Below, piece by piece: positions 11,501 to 20,748 of a stretch of 64,000 nucleotides of DNA. The translations under genes and the position numbers were made by a program. Position 1 is the first letter of the stretch; every line of letters begins with the position of its first letter. This stretch comes from Bolinopsis microptera (Eukaryota > Ctenophora > Tentaculata > Lobata > Bolinopsidae), in the NCBI RefSeq assembly GCF_026151205.1, contig NC_087077.1:18274475-18338474 (forward strand), given 5' to 3'. Under the pieces are notes generated by a model that saw only the letters and a program-made list of their open reading frames with translations, did not search any database and had not been told where the DNA came from.

Positions 11501-12877
11501 TTGGTCCCGGTCATCCCGGTCATCCCGGTCATCCCGGTCAAATCCCGGTCATCCCGGTCAAATCCCGGTCATCCCGGTCAAATCCCGGTCATCCCGGTCA
11601 TCCCGGTAAAATTGGATTGTTGGTCCCGGTCCCTGTCCCGGTCCCGGTAAGATAGAAATCCCAGAAATTATTGGTCCCGGTCCCGGTCCCGGTCACGGTA
11701 AATTGATAATCTCAGTCCCGGTCCCGGTCCCGGTCCCGGTCAAGTCACATTTTGTATCCCGGTCCCGGTCCCGGTCCCGGTCAGGCCTAAAATCATGTCC
11801 CGGTCACCTCCTGGCTCAGATATATAATTAAATTAAAATGTATTTGTTTTCCTCTCAGACGGAGATAAACTGGGAGCTATCTCAATGTGTCCGAGCTTGG
11901 AATAAGAGTGTCCAGTATTGGATGAAAACATACGTCTACGATACCACTCATCTTCCAAAAGCAGGTTTGTGATTTATATCCTTCTTGATGCTCTAAGTCC
12001 CAGAGATAATAATAACTGGATGGTGATAATAACTCTGTCATCCACATCAACCAGTAAATTGCTAATTCGTATGTTCTTACCTTAGTCGGAAATCATGTCA
12101 CCGGTCTTAATCAAAATTATCTTCTAAAATCTCCACTCTCTTTCAGTTAGAACAGAATTTGTGTTTGGGCTGAGTGCGTTCTGGCACGGTATCAGGCCAG
12201 GGTACTACTTGACATTCCTTAGTACTCCCCCTATGATAAAACTACAACAAAAAGTGGGCAATCTTACTGCCAAAGCAAGGGAAAATAGCCCTAATCTTGA
12301 AATGGTACATGGAGTCTATTTATCTACAATATAGTCCTATCTAATCTTTAATGGCAGATTTTGATCTCAAGTTTCTCAAGATGTTCCCTTAAGTTCTGGA
12401 GGGGGTTTCTGTAAACATTGTATAAGTGATACGACAGGTTGTTTTCTTCAGAAGCCTTCAGATAACATTTGTTACTCGTCCTCAGGTTTACAGGATTGTT
12501 AGTTGGATCTGTGTCCGTGTGATATCCTGTATGATACTCGCCCCATTCTACATGCTCGACCTCGACAAAATATTAGCCGTAAGTACAGAGACTTTCGTAG
12601 GTTTTGATTGTTCAATGGTAGAAGCTGAATGATTATTCGCTGTCACGTGACAGGCAAAATATTTAGTGTTTCTCTGTTCAATCTAAAGGCGAACGTTTAC
12701 TTTGTGAAGGGAACGTCCATAGTGAATCAGATAAATGTATTTCCGTTCTAAACAAATACCTTTTTTCAGCTCTACTCAAGTATGTACTGGGTTCCACAGA
12801 TAACAGTTGGTGTTGTGTTTATTCTCAGTGTTATTCTGCCTCAAGGACAGCGGCCTGAGCGTCCCAAAACCTCTTGA
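8577..12877 (+). CDS. MBOAT7: MBOAT7-like lysophospholipid acyltransferase
   Basis: Eleven phase-consistent exons: 8577-8624, 9019-9114, 9269-9396, 9581-9695, 9896-10063, 10215-10405, 10585-10708, 11859-11964, 12147-12304, 12486-12578, 12770-12877 (444 residues; human MBOAT7 has 472). The protein is a multi-pass membrane O-acyltransferase. The catalytic pair is visible as N305 in AWNKSVQYW and H339 in SAFWHGIRPGYY, and YWTGPFFTYSTY matches the MBOAT7 GPFFRYRTYL region better than LPCAT3 or MBOAT1/2. MBOAT7 attaches arachidonate to lyso-phosphatidylinositol in ER and associated membranes. For exon 3 the acceptor at 9268 is chosen because the earlier AG at 9246 would break the frame. Intron 1 is filled by a tandem array that runs up to the exon 2 acceptor, and intron 7 contains a hAT-like element. 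Substrate choice is inferred from similarity only. Confidence 0.87.
8781..9018. repeat. Minisatellite abutting a splice acceptor
   Basis: A compound array of about 60 bp built around ATGTTAAATGACCTGCTG and a shorter 12-bp phrase TGTTATGACCGC. The last copies merge with the acceptor of MBOAT7 exon 2 (CCGCTGTGTTTCAG), so the 3' splice signal itself resembles a repeat unit. Confidence 0.85.
10849..11813. mobile_element. hAT-like non-autonomous element filled with CCCGGT repeats
   Basis: 965-bp insertion in MBOAT7 intron 7. The ends are inverted: CAGGAGGTGACCGGGA on the left and its exact complement on the right (16 bp). An 8-bp target duplication, GCTCAGAT, flanks it at 10841-10848 and 11814-11821. 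An 8-bp duplication with termini starting in CAG is typical of the hAT superfamily. Inside, both ends are made of (CCCGGT)n tracts with ATCCCGGTC variants, separated by an AT-rich core at about 11100-11490. There is no transposase, so it would move only with help from another element. Confidence 0.85.
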
Positions 12878-13016
12878 TGCGATCAAACAACAGTGATGAT
12901 AATTATAATCATAGAACTTAAAAGTTATGGAATTGTGAAACTAAACATAGAACTTATAAAAGTTATGAAATTGTAAACATAGATTTATTTAAGTTATGAA
13001 ATCATAACTTCAGAAC
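12878..13016. repeat. Degenerate about 43-bp tandem repeat after MBOAT7
   Basis: About three imperfect copies of a phrase containing ATAGAACTTA(T)AAAAGTTATG between the MBOAT7 stop and the next transposon. It lies in the likely 3' UTR or just beyond. Confidence 0.55.
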
Positions 13017-13020
13017 TTAA

Positions 13021-15051
13021 AGGACCAGTTAACTGAAAAAAAAGTTATACTCATATTTTGACAGATTGTGACAAATAGCAAACTAAGCAACGAGTCGAAA
13101 TTCCTAAATCTCTAACTGCTCTCTAACGCGTGTAAATAGCGTTTGTATTATTTTGGCGATGACGTCACGAAGTCCCTTGCGCGCGCAGAGGAGCTCGTGA
13201 GAATGTATTTTACAGGTAGAAAATGGACATAATACAATGTTTTTCCCCGAATAACCCGAAAAGTAAGTAATTTAGGGTACATGTTGCTTCATAAGTTGTA
13301 TATAAACATGGCCATTCTGCACAATTTGCACACATTCAAAAACCTTTAGGGCCTTCATAGCCCAATTTACCAGATACCCATAGTTTTGCATGATTTCTGG
13401 AACCGAAAATCAGTTTTTCGCCAATAACTGAAAAAGTAAGCACTTTAAGGCATATGTTTGTTCGTAAGTCATATATTAATATGCTAATTGCAGTTCTTTT
13501 GCACCCTGTCTAAAGACTCTATCACGATCCTATCGAAAATGGGCTCAGCACCACGCCCAAAATGGTTTTTGGCGAATTTCTCGAAAAGTAAGGATTTTAG
13601 GCCATGTGTTGCTCAATAACTCCTATATAAACATGCATATGTGGCTTCGTTTAAGCCTATTTTGAAGTCTCTACGACCTTCAGAAGCAAGGGGTCGGTTA
13701 TGTTATTGGGTCAATATGGGCGTGGCCCTCCTGGGTTTTCTCCACTGTCAAAAAAATGTCTCCAAACGAAAATCGTTTATTCATACCTTCGGGAAGGTCT
13801 GTGCAAAGTTTCGTGAGTATCTGAACATTTGCAGGTTCATTTCCATAAATGTCCATAAATGACTGGATTGCACAACTTTAGAGTTAACTTTAGAGAAACT
13901 CATAGTCATTTATCTCAAATTAAGCTGTTAGTGTCCATGATCAACCTGTGGCGACAATGTTTTACGTGAAATGTAAAAATCAGAAGTAATGTAAAAAGTG
14001 TATTTTTAGATTAAAGTGCTAGCTCATAGTTTTAGAATTGTATAGATTAACGTTGGTCGTTTAACCATCTAACAATCGATCGTGCCGTATTAATATATGG
14101 CCAAAGAATAATAGGATCTTGGAAATTCTATATTTGTTCAGTGGGTCGATTGACTGAACACGTTTGCACTTGGTATTTAAACTTACCAGTAGTTTATTTA
14201 TGTTATGTACCGATGATAATGCAATTAGGATAACAACTAGGTAAGCCGAAGTATAATTCAAAACTGTAACACACCGCACACCGTACACTCCAATCACTAT
14301 TACTATTTGGTAGACCGGGTATTTTGGCGGGAATTCTGTTCCCACGGCACTGTTCTGATAGAAGCTACTTCTACTAATGGTCCCAGAGGAACGGCCGTAA
14401 AGTAGCCAGACTTCTTGTCTCCTGTACTGGCTGACACATGCAGATTAAAGTTAGAAATTTCGCTATGCTATAAATATAATTGCTCTCGGAATTGAACAAA
14501 CTAGCTCCTACTTATCTAGATCCTTTTAAATTCGTTAGAGTTTCATCGACTGGGGAAAAATAATCGGTACAGTCTCCCTGCTTGTGTAATTAAGCAATGA
14601 AAACAATCCAAAATTATCACATATGACATAAGAACTGTAATAGCAGTAACTTTCTAACCGTACATTCACCCGCCTCTGTCCAAGAACCTATATCACTGTT
14701 TAAAATCATGACGTGAGCACTGTACATCCAATCAGCTATTCCTTTAGTTAGGATGATAGCCAAAACTATAAGGATTTTGGAGAACTCGGGTAATAGTCAT
14801 AATTCTAAAATTTGAGTGAGTAACACGTGTTTTAATGACAACGATAAAGATTTGCAACGTATTACGCTATGCCAGCGCGCACTGAGGGACTTCGTGACGT
14901 CACGAGGCCACAGCTTATTATTGCAATAACACGCGTTACAGGTACGCTAGAGAGTTGGTTCTTTCGGCGATACGATTCTTTACCAGTTTGTCACAGCTGA
15001 TTTAAATCTTAGCCAAATTGGAGACTACAAATTTTTCAGTTAACTGGTCCT
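13021..15051. mobile_element. 2-kb TTAA-flanked inverted-repeat element
   Basis: The left end AGGACCAGTTAACTGAAAAA is mirrored by the right end, and both are flanked by TTAA (13017-13020 and 15052-15055), the target site of piggyBac-type transposons. Subterminal similarity extends inward: a GACGTCACGA / TCGTGACGTC pair sits about 140-170 bp from each end and ACGCGTGT / ACACGCGT pairs lie nearby. The left half has three degenerate direct repeats of about 230 bp (each with a CGAAAAGTAAG-like phrase at 13257, 13428 and 13582). No transposase frame was found; the open frames at 13641-13862 and 14061-14345 have no recognisable domain. Non-autonomous, superfamily inferred from TTAA only. Confidence 0.78.
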
Positions 15052-15055
15052 TTAA

Positions 15056-16871
15056 TATTTGGCTGTAGAACAATAATGTTTGGGGTATAGATATGGTTTA
15101 ATGTTGCATATATACTTGTTTGTAATATGCTGTTTTGTTATAAATCGAGTATACATTAACCTCAAATTAATTAAAGGCCTTACTGAGTCTACTTAACAGT
15201 ATCGTCTACGACTAGAATAATTTAAATAATATTGATAATTGAAATGAACCAACGTTGTATTTTTACGATTGTAACTGATCTGTTAACATATTAAAGTAAT
15301 TAATCGTTTCCAGAAATTAAGTAAAATGAGATTGATAACCTAATATTTATTTTCTAAGAGTAATATTTCATTAAACGGCAGAATGGATCGAATTTTTCCA
15401 CATGTTACTTTACTTTTATAAGCAGTTCAAGTTGCAAAATTTTCAGATAAATTGACAGTACTGCCCCTGACCCTAATTGAATCATATCGCTAACATTCAA
15501 CATTGAAAATTAAGGAAATACAGTAAAACTTAAAGTCGTTCCATTTTGCACTTTTGAACTTCCTGTTGTTATTCCTAATTTATGGAAAAATTAATAAAAG
15601 TTTGTATGAGTAATGAGTATTCAGTTAATTGATGTATCCTTGTGTTTTATATAATAATATGATATCTAAAGCTTATAACGTAATTACGTATAATATAACA
15701 AAGTTTTACGAAGTATATTCACTTTTTTCTTTAAATGAAATTATATCGTTGTCTTTTGATGAATTTTGGAGAAGTTTTATATTAAGTTACCAACAGAATT
15801 TTTTGTAATTGCATTTTGATTAAACAGTCGCCGGGTCTCGGTTGCATAAAGTGTGGAACGGTTATACTCAGAATTTTTTCATGAGGTTTAAACAGTTGGC
15901 GTTATAATACCTATCTGCTTTCCGTAAATATTGGATGTTAATTATTTATTATTCATATATGTATTGGGTTTGTTAGATAATGTACAACGATCAGTACAGA
16001 AAGATTTAGATGATGTCTATATTTTGGAATTATATGATTAAAGTTGTTTCGTAATCAGTTTTCTATGTCAAATAAAATGATAATAAAATGTAAAAGGCCC
16101 TATAAATTTATGTGTTCATGTTAGATAATAGATATGAACTAGACTATATTATTAAAACCACAATGATATTGGTTAGATTAATTTAAACCTGTGAAATTGT
16201 AAGTGATCATTGTATAATGGAGAGTGAAGGTCACGCTGTTTTAGAGCATAAACATTTTGTATTATTGGACTATAGTATGTCACAATTAAATAAGAGTTAT
16301 AATATGTATTATATTACCTTGAGTGCTGTGGTCGTAGTTGGCCCATTTGTTTTTTTCTAGAATTTTTAATTAGTGATTAATGATTATACAGTTAATCAGT
16401 AGTGTAAAATAATTTCGTTCGTCTTTTGATACTGTAAAATAGATTTTTAGAGACAGATGCTAGTTTTGCTTTATTAGCCTACGCTACATTTTGTTTCACT
16501 TGCTCTTCCCTTAAAGCTACTAATTTCCCGAAAGTCCCTAAACTCTTTTTAAAGAGTTAAATTTTAAAATACATCACAGTTAAACTAGCCATCTAAAGTA
16601 CAGTATAATAAATGATTAATCTGAATTTTATTTCGTACAAATTGGGTGTCTTACACCTAATAAACAAACTTCTCGCACACATTACTTGACTTTAAAGGTT
16701 CCGGTTTCAATATCCGGTTTCGATGGCCAATAAATTGATTACGTAATAATACAGTGAACGACCCCTAACTTTATCCTCAAAATAACAAACATTTTTTTTT
16801 CGATCACGTGCTCAGAAATGAGTACCTATTACCGTTAATGCCTTAAAGTCCAACAAATTACAAGTCCTGAC
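15056..16871. other. AT-rich intergenic region, no gene seen
   Basis: About 1.8 kb of strongly AT-rich sequence with stops in all frames. The complement of 16620-16640 contains AATAAAAT, a possible polyadenylation signal for the minus-strand gene ending at 16872. Confidence 0.5.
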
Positions 16872-17714
16872 TTACACTTGGTGAAGCAACCTTGTGTCGT
16901 CTCTTGCATCTTCTTCACTCACGGATTGGTTATCTGCCTCAGATGGCTCATGTTGAGGTTCGGGCAGGATGGTACCAGGTCCTACCTCACGTTCACCCTC
17001 ATCTCCAGCCTCTGATCCCTCCAACTCTTCAATCATCTCCTTGACTCCATTTTCTTTCTGTTTCACAATCAAAGCAAACTCAGGTGCCATAGCGAAGTCT
17101 TCTGATCCCTCAAACTCTTCAATCATATCCTCGACTCCATTTTCTTTCTGTTTCACAATCAAAGCAAACTCAGGTTCATTGAAGTGGAACGTAAACGATT
17201 CTTCTGATCCCTCAAACTCTTCCATCATATCCTCGACTCCATTTTCTTTCTGTTTCACAATCAAAACAAACTCAGGTGTCATAGCGAAGTTTAAGTCTGC
17301 GTTATCCTTGACTTTGTAATTGTTGGGTAGGAAGGGTTCAAAAGTCATTTCTTTGTTGTATTCCCTCCACAGTTCCTCGTATTCTCTTTCAGTTTCAACC
17401 CTGACCATCCTCAACAACAGTGATCTGAAACCTTTGCTAGACTCCATATGCCGCTGTCTACGGGTGCTGGGTGCCACAAATCCAGCAACAGCAGATACTA
17501 ACGTCGTGATGATTCCCAAAGTGGCTGCTACGTAATGGGTGATAGGAAGAAGGGTTGAGAGGGTCGTTATCGAGGGGAGCGCTATCATAGATATGCTGAG
17601 TATGTTGTGTGTCCTGTCCCAATATTCTGCCACTTTGGAGTGCGAGTCAGCTTTGGCTTTTGTCATGCTGACAAATGATAACCAGTTTTTGGAGACACCC
17701 ATGATCGTACACAA
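16872..17714 (-). CDS. Two-TM SLATT-like protein with triplicated acidic tail
   Basis: Single-exon frame of 280 residues. Residues 25-38 form a polar helix (SHSKVAEYWDRTHNIL); two hydrophobic segments follow at about 38-58 and 61-82, joined by a very short loop, then a basic helix (TRRQRHMESSKGFRSLLLRM). This order matches the SLATT fold (SMODS and SLOG-associating 2TM effector), a membrane effector of bacterial nucleotide-signalling defence systems also known from some eukaryotes. The assignment rests on pattern and topology only. Residues 143-235 contain three copies of a 28-34-residue unit, PEFALIVKQKENGVEDMIEE with an FEGSE end, nearly identical at the DNA level, so recently amplified. 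The C terminus is acidic and disordered. No introns, unlike most neighbours; horizontal or viral origin is possible but not shown. It could instead be an unrelated small membrane protein. Confidence 0.6.
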   Translation of the reverse strand: MCTIMGVSKNWLSFVSMTKAKADSHSKVAEYWDRTHNILSISMIALPSITTLSTLLPITHYVAATLGIITTLVSAVAGFVAPSTRRQRHMESSKGFRSLLLRMVRVETEREYEELWREYNKEMTFEPFLPNNYKVKDNADLNFAMTPEFVLIVKQKENGVEDMMEEFEGSEESFTFHFNEPEFALIVKQKENGVEDMIEEFEGSEDFAMAPEFALIVKQKENGVKEMIEELEGSEAGDEGEREVGPGTILPEPQHEPSEADNQSVSEEDARDDTRLLHQV

Positions 17715-18566
17715 CCTAAGCTAGGGTTAACCAGTGTATTAAAATGTTCATTGAAGTGGAACGGTAACGGTTCGAAAACAAATGCACGTACTGTATTGAA
17801 CTGCATTCACGAGCTTATATTAATCGAAGAAAACTGTGTACAGTTTAATTTACAAGAGCCTCTCTTTCTCAGCGGAAGACTGTAAACGACTGTAAGGCTA
17901 CAGGGAGGCTACAATTTTCTGCAGAAAACAACACCTATCCTTACCTTGTCGGACTCTATTTGGTTAAAAATTAATCGGGCATCGGAGGGTTTAGCGCCTA
18001 GTGCCCACGTTATATCAGACCATTTAATGTCAAACCAAATTATAATGTTCGATAAGGTAAAAACAAAGACAACAGTTAACTTTGGTCAACTGTTTCGAAG
18101 TTTAACAACATAACAGAAAGCTGACAAAAAAGTAAGCATACCACAATGAATTTAATCTACATTGAATGAGGACTTGAAAATATTGCCACTGGAATGAAAG
18201 AATGTATGTGACTTGAAAATATTGCCACTGGAATGAAGGAATTCGATATCATTATATCTGGAGATTGGGCAATCTTTACATAAGGGGTTGTCAAATGTCA
18301 CATACTATTTAAACTATGATGGTAGTAGAAGGAGTGGATTTCTAAACAATTACGCTAGTGTCATTTTTATAAAATTTAGTTATTTGTAAAACTGATTACG
18401 GAGGTCGAATTCTATACGTTGACAAATATTTTAATTACGAAAGTGTTTATCTCATAAAAAAACCGTGCATATTTCTTGAAAAGGAAGATTCTATTGATAA
18501 CAACTAATCAAATTTAGTTTTGTTACTGATGATGACTTTTAAAACGTATAATTAATCTTAGAAGAC
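17715..18566. other. Intergenic between divergent genes
   Basis: Spacer between the start of the minus-strand SLATT-like gene and the plus-strand Artemis-like gene, so it likely holds both promoters. A phrase starting GACTTGAAAATATTGCCACT is directly duplicated at 18172 and 18211. No gene seen. Confidence 0.5.
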
Positions 18567-20423
18567 ATGGCAAACGATGTGTTTCAGGGAAAGATTGAGG
18601 GTTTTCCAGAAATATCAGTTGATTACTTTGTTGGTAGCAGGTTGAAAAGCTATTGTTTCTTCTTGAGTCACTGCCACACTGATCACATTAAAGGATTGGA
18701 TAGCCAAGAGTTTAAATCTCTACTCCAGCACAAACAAGTCAAGATATATTGTACTAAAGTCACAGCTAGCTTAGTCCTAAGGAGATCTAAACTGGACTAC
18801 CTAGCTTCTTCGTTCGTTTTTATTGAAAAAGATGAAAGCTATACTTTACATGTTTCTCCAAAAGAAACCATCAATGTCACGATCATGGATGCTCACCATT
18901 GTCCTGGATCTGTTATGTTTTTATTTTCTAGAGATGGCGATGCTTCTTTATATACCGGAGATTTCCGTGTCACCAAAGATATTGCTCTCAATAGTGCCAT
19001 CAATAATGTGCAACTTAAATCCCTTTATATTGACACTACATTCTTTTCTCCTAAGATACCAAAATTTCACGATTTCCCATCTCGTAAAGAAAGTGAAGAT
19101 GCAGTGGTGAGGTTTGTTCTTCGGGAAAAAGAAAAGAATGATTCAGTTGTGGTTCATATTGATGTGACACCAGGGTGGGAGAACATATTCATTGCTCTAG
19201 CAAACCACTTTGATTGTGATGTTCAAGCCCTGGAGAATTTATACAATCAGTATTCAGATATTGAAGACATAATGTTTTACCTAACTCTAAATAAAAGTTG
19301 GTTACATATTAACCAAACTAATTCGGAATGTACCCTCTGCAATGATACAACATTAAAACTTCGCCCATCCATTCAATGGAAGTTACACAACAATATGATG
19401 AATAATGATACAATGATTGCTGCAAAAGCTGGAGTCAACAACAGCTGGTATGTTACCCATTCAATGCATAGCTCCTATAGTGAATGTTGTTCTTTCATTG
19501 AGCAGGTTTCTGCTGATAAGGTGTTCCCAATAGCTACCCCACCAAACTCATCTAATGAGCAAATTACAGCACAGCTCAAAAAGTTTTGGAAAAAGAGCCA
19601 ATCGATCACCCCAGCTAAATCAACTAACTTTAAGTCAGACCCTTCCAATCTTTTGAATAACAAAGAAGATTATCATCCACAATGTGAAGAGACATTTGAT
19701 GATGTTGATGTCTCAAGTGAAAGTGACGATTGCTTGCCTATATTATTAGTTGAAGCTAAAGCAGTAGAAAAGATTGAGGCTATCGAAAAAGAAATAGAGG
19801 ATAAAATGAATGACACTCACAGAAGGAATAATTCCACAAGATCAACCAAAATTAATACTATACTGAGTAGTGATGAACCCTCTGAGAAGTCATGTCTGCA
19901 ACAAACAGACTTAAAGCAATCTCGTTGTAGGAAGAAAAGAAAACACATTAAAAAGTCAAAGCTGTCTGTAAAAAAGAAACCAGTTTTAATTATAAGCTCC
20001 AGTTCTTCTGAATCAGATGACATTATCATTATAAAGGGGAAGGATCTCAATAAAGCAGTTACAAATAACAGGTCCACTTTTGCTTCAGCGCAAATGGATG
20101 ATCAACATGTAAATCAGTTTTTGAAACTTGCAGACAATGAAGTAGATATTCATAAATCAAAACCTAAATCACCAGGGAAACTGAAAAAACCTCCAAAAAT
20201 CTCGCCTGATTCAAGTTTTGATAAGGACGTCATGGACTCATTGATGTCCTTGGATAATGAAATAGAGTCACGTAAATCATACAATTCGCCATCTGATGTT
20301 CATGTTCAACAGAATGATTTGAAAATATTACCAAGTGTTGGGACATCTCTTGGTGTCCCCTCTTCAGAGAAACAATCCATGGACATGATAATGAGTCAAT
20401 ATTTTGATTCAGATTCAAATTAA
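18567..20423 (+). CDS. DCLRE1C: Artemis-like metallo-beta-lactamase/beta-CASP nuclease
   Basis: Uninterrupted 618-residue frame. The metallo-beta-lactamase motif HxHxDH is at residues 35-40 (HCHTDH), DAHHCPGSVMFLF at 108-120, YTGDFR at 129-134 and YIDTTFF at 154-160; the beta-CASP motif THSMHSSYSE is at 297-306. These and the N-terminal order (FPEISVDYF...) match Artemis rather than SNM1A/B. Artemis opens DNA hairpins and trims ends in non-homologous end joining. The C-terminal 280 residues are Ser/Lys/Asp-rich and disordered, with KKKRKH-like basic runs (possible nuclear signal), as in the family. Animal Artemis genes usually have many introns; this one has none, suggesting retroposition or intron loss. 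A polyadenylation signal follows the stop. IWS1 starts 325 bp downstream on the same strand. Confidence 0.9.
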   Translation: MANDVFQGKIEGFPEISVDYFVGSRLKSYCFFLSHCHTDHIKGLDSQEFKSLLQHKQVKIYCTKVTASLVLRRSKLDYLASSFVFIEKDESYTLHVSPKETINVTIMDAHHCPGSVMFLFSRDGDASLYTGDFRVTKDIALNSAINNVQLKSLYIDTTFFSPKIPKFHDFPSRKESEDAVVRFVLREKEKNDSVVVHIDVTPGWENIFIALANHFDCDVQALENLYNQYSDIEDIMFYLTLNKSWLHINQTNSECTLCNDTTLKLRPSIQWKLHNNMMNNDTMIAAKAGVNNSWYVTHSMHSSYSECCSFIEQVSADKVFPIATPPNSSNEQITAQLKKFWKKSQSITPAKSTNFKSDPSNLLNNKEDYHPQCEETFDDVDVSSESDDCLPILLVEAKAVEKIEAIEKEIEDKMNDTHRRNNSTRSTKINTILSSDEPSEKSCLQQTDLKQSRCRKKRKHIKKSKLSVKKKPVLIISSSSSESDDIIIIKGKDLNKAVTNNRSTFASAQMDDQHVNQFLKLADNEVDIHKSKPKSPGKLKKPPKISPDSSFDKDVMDSLMSLDNEIESRKSYNSPSDVHVQQNDLKILPSVGTSLGVPSSEKQSMDMIMSQYFDSDSN

Positions 20424-20465
20424 TCTAGTGCAAATTTTGTGAGTTCCGTTTATACTTTTTTTGTA

Positions 20466-20471
20466 AATAAA
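20466..20471 (+). terminator. Polyadenylation signal of the Artemis-like gene
   Basis: AATAAA 43 bases after the stop codon, followed by a GT-rich stretch (TGATTGTGTTTGATG), the usual layout of an animal cleavage site. Confidence 0.65.
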
Positions 20472-20748
20472 TGATTGTGTTTGATGAAGAAGTGCTGACA
20501 AACCTGAGGGACCTTATTCAAAAATAATCTCATTAATCTAATAGAAAATATTCTATTTTCCATCACTCCTGATTTTGGAATTTTTCTGTGAAATTTATCA
20601 AGAATGGATCAAATTATCGCTTCGATGTGGTGGATCAAAGAAATTTGGTTTATGATATTTTTCGAAAGAAGAAAAGAAATAACAATGAATCTTAATTCCT
20701 CTAAAGTTCCTGATTTTCTAACACCCAATCCAAACTAGCGAACTAAAC

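Noticed and set aside
11437-11655. Pro/Gly-rich open frames in the CCCGGT region
   Set aside because: Translation of a simple repeat inside a non-autonomous transposon.
16969-17319. Plus-strand 116-residue open frame
   Set aside because: Antisense of the triplicated acidic tail of the SLATT-like gene.
18567-20423. Bacterial contamination suggested by the long intronless frame
   Set aside because: The protein is Artemis-type with a eukaryotic disordered tail and has an AATAAA signal; flanking genes have introns.
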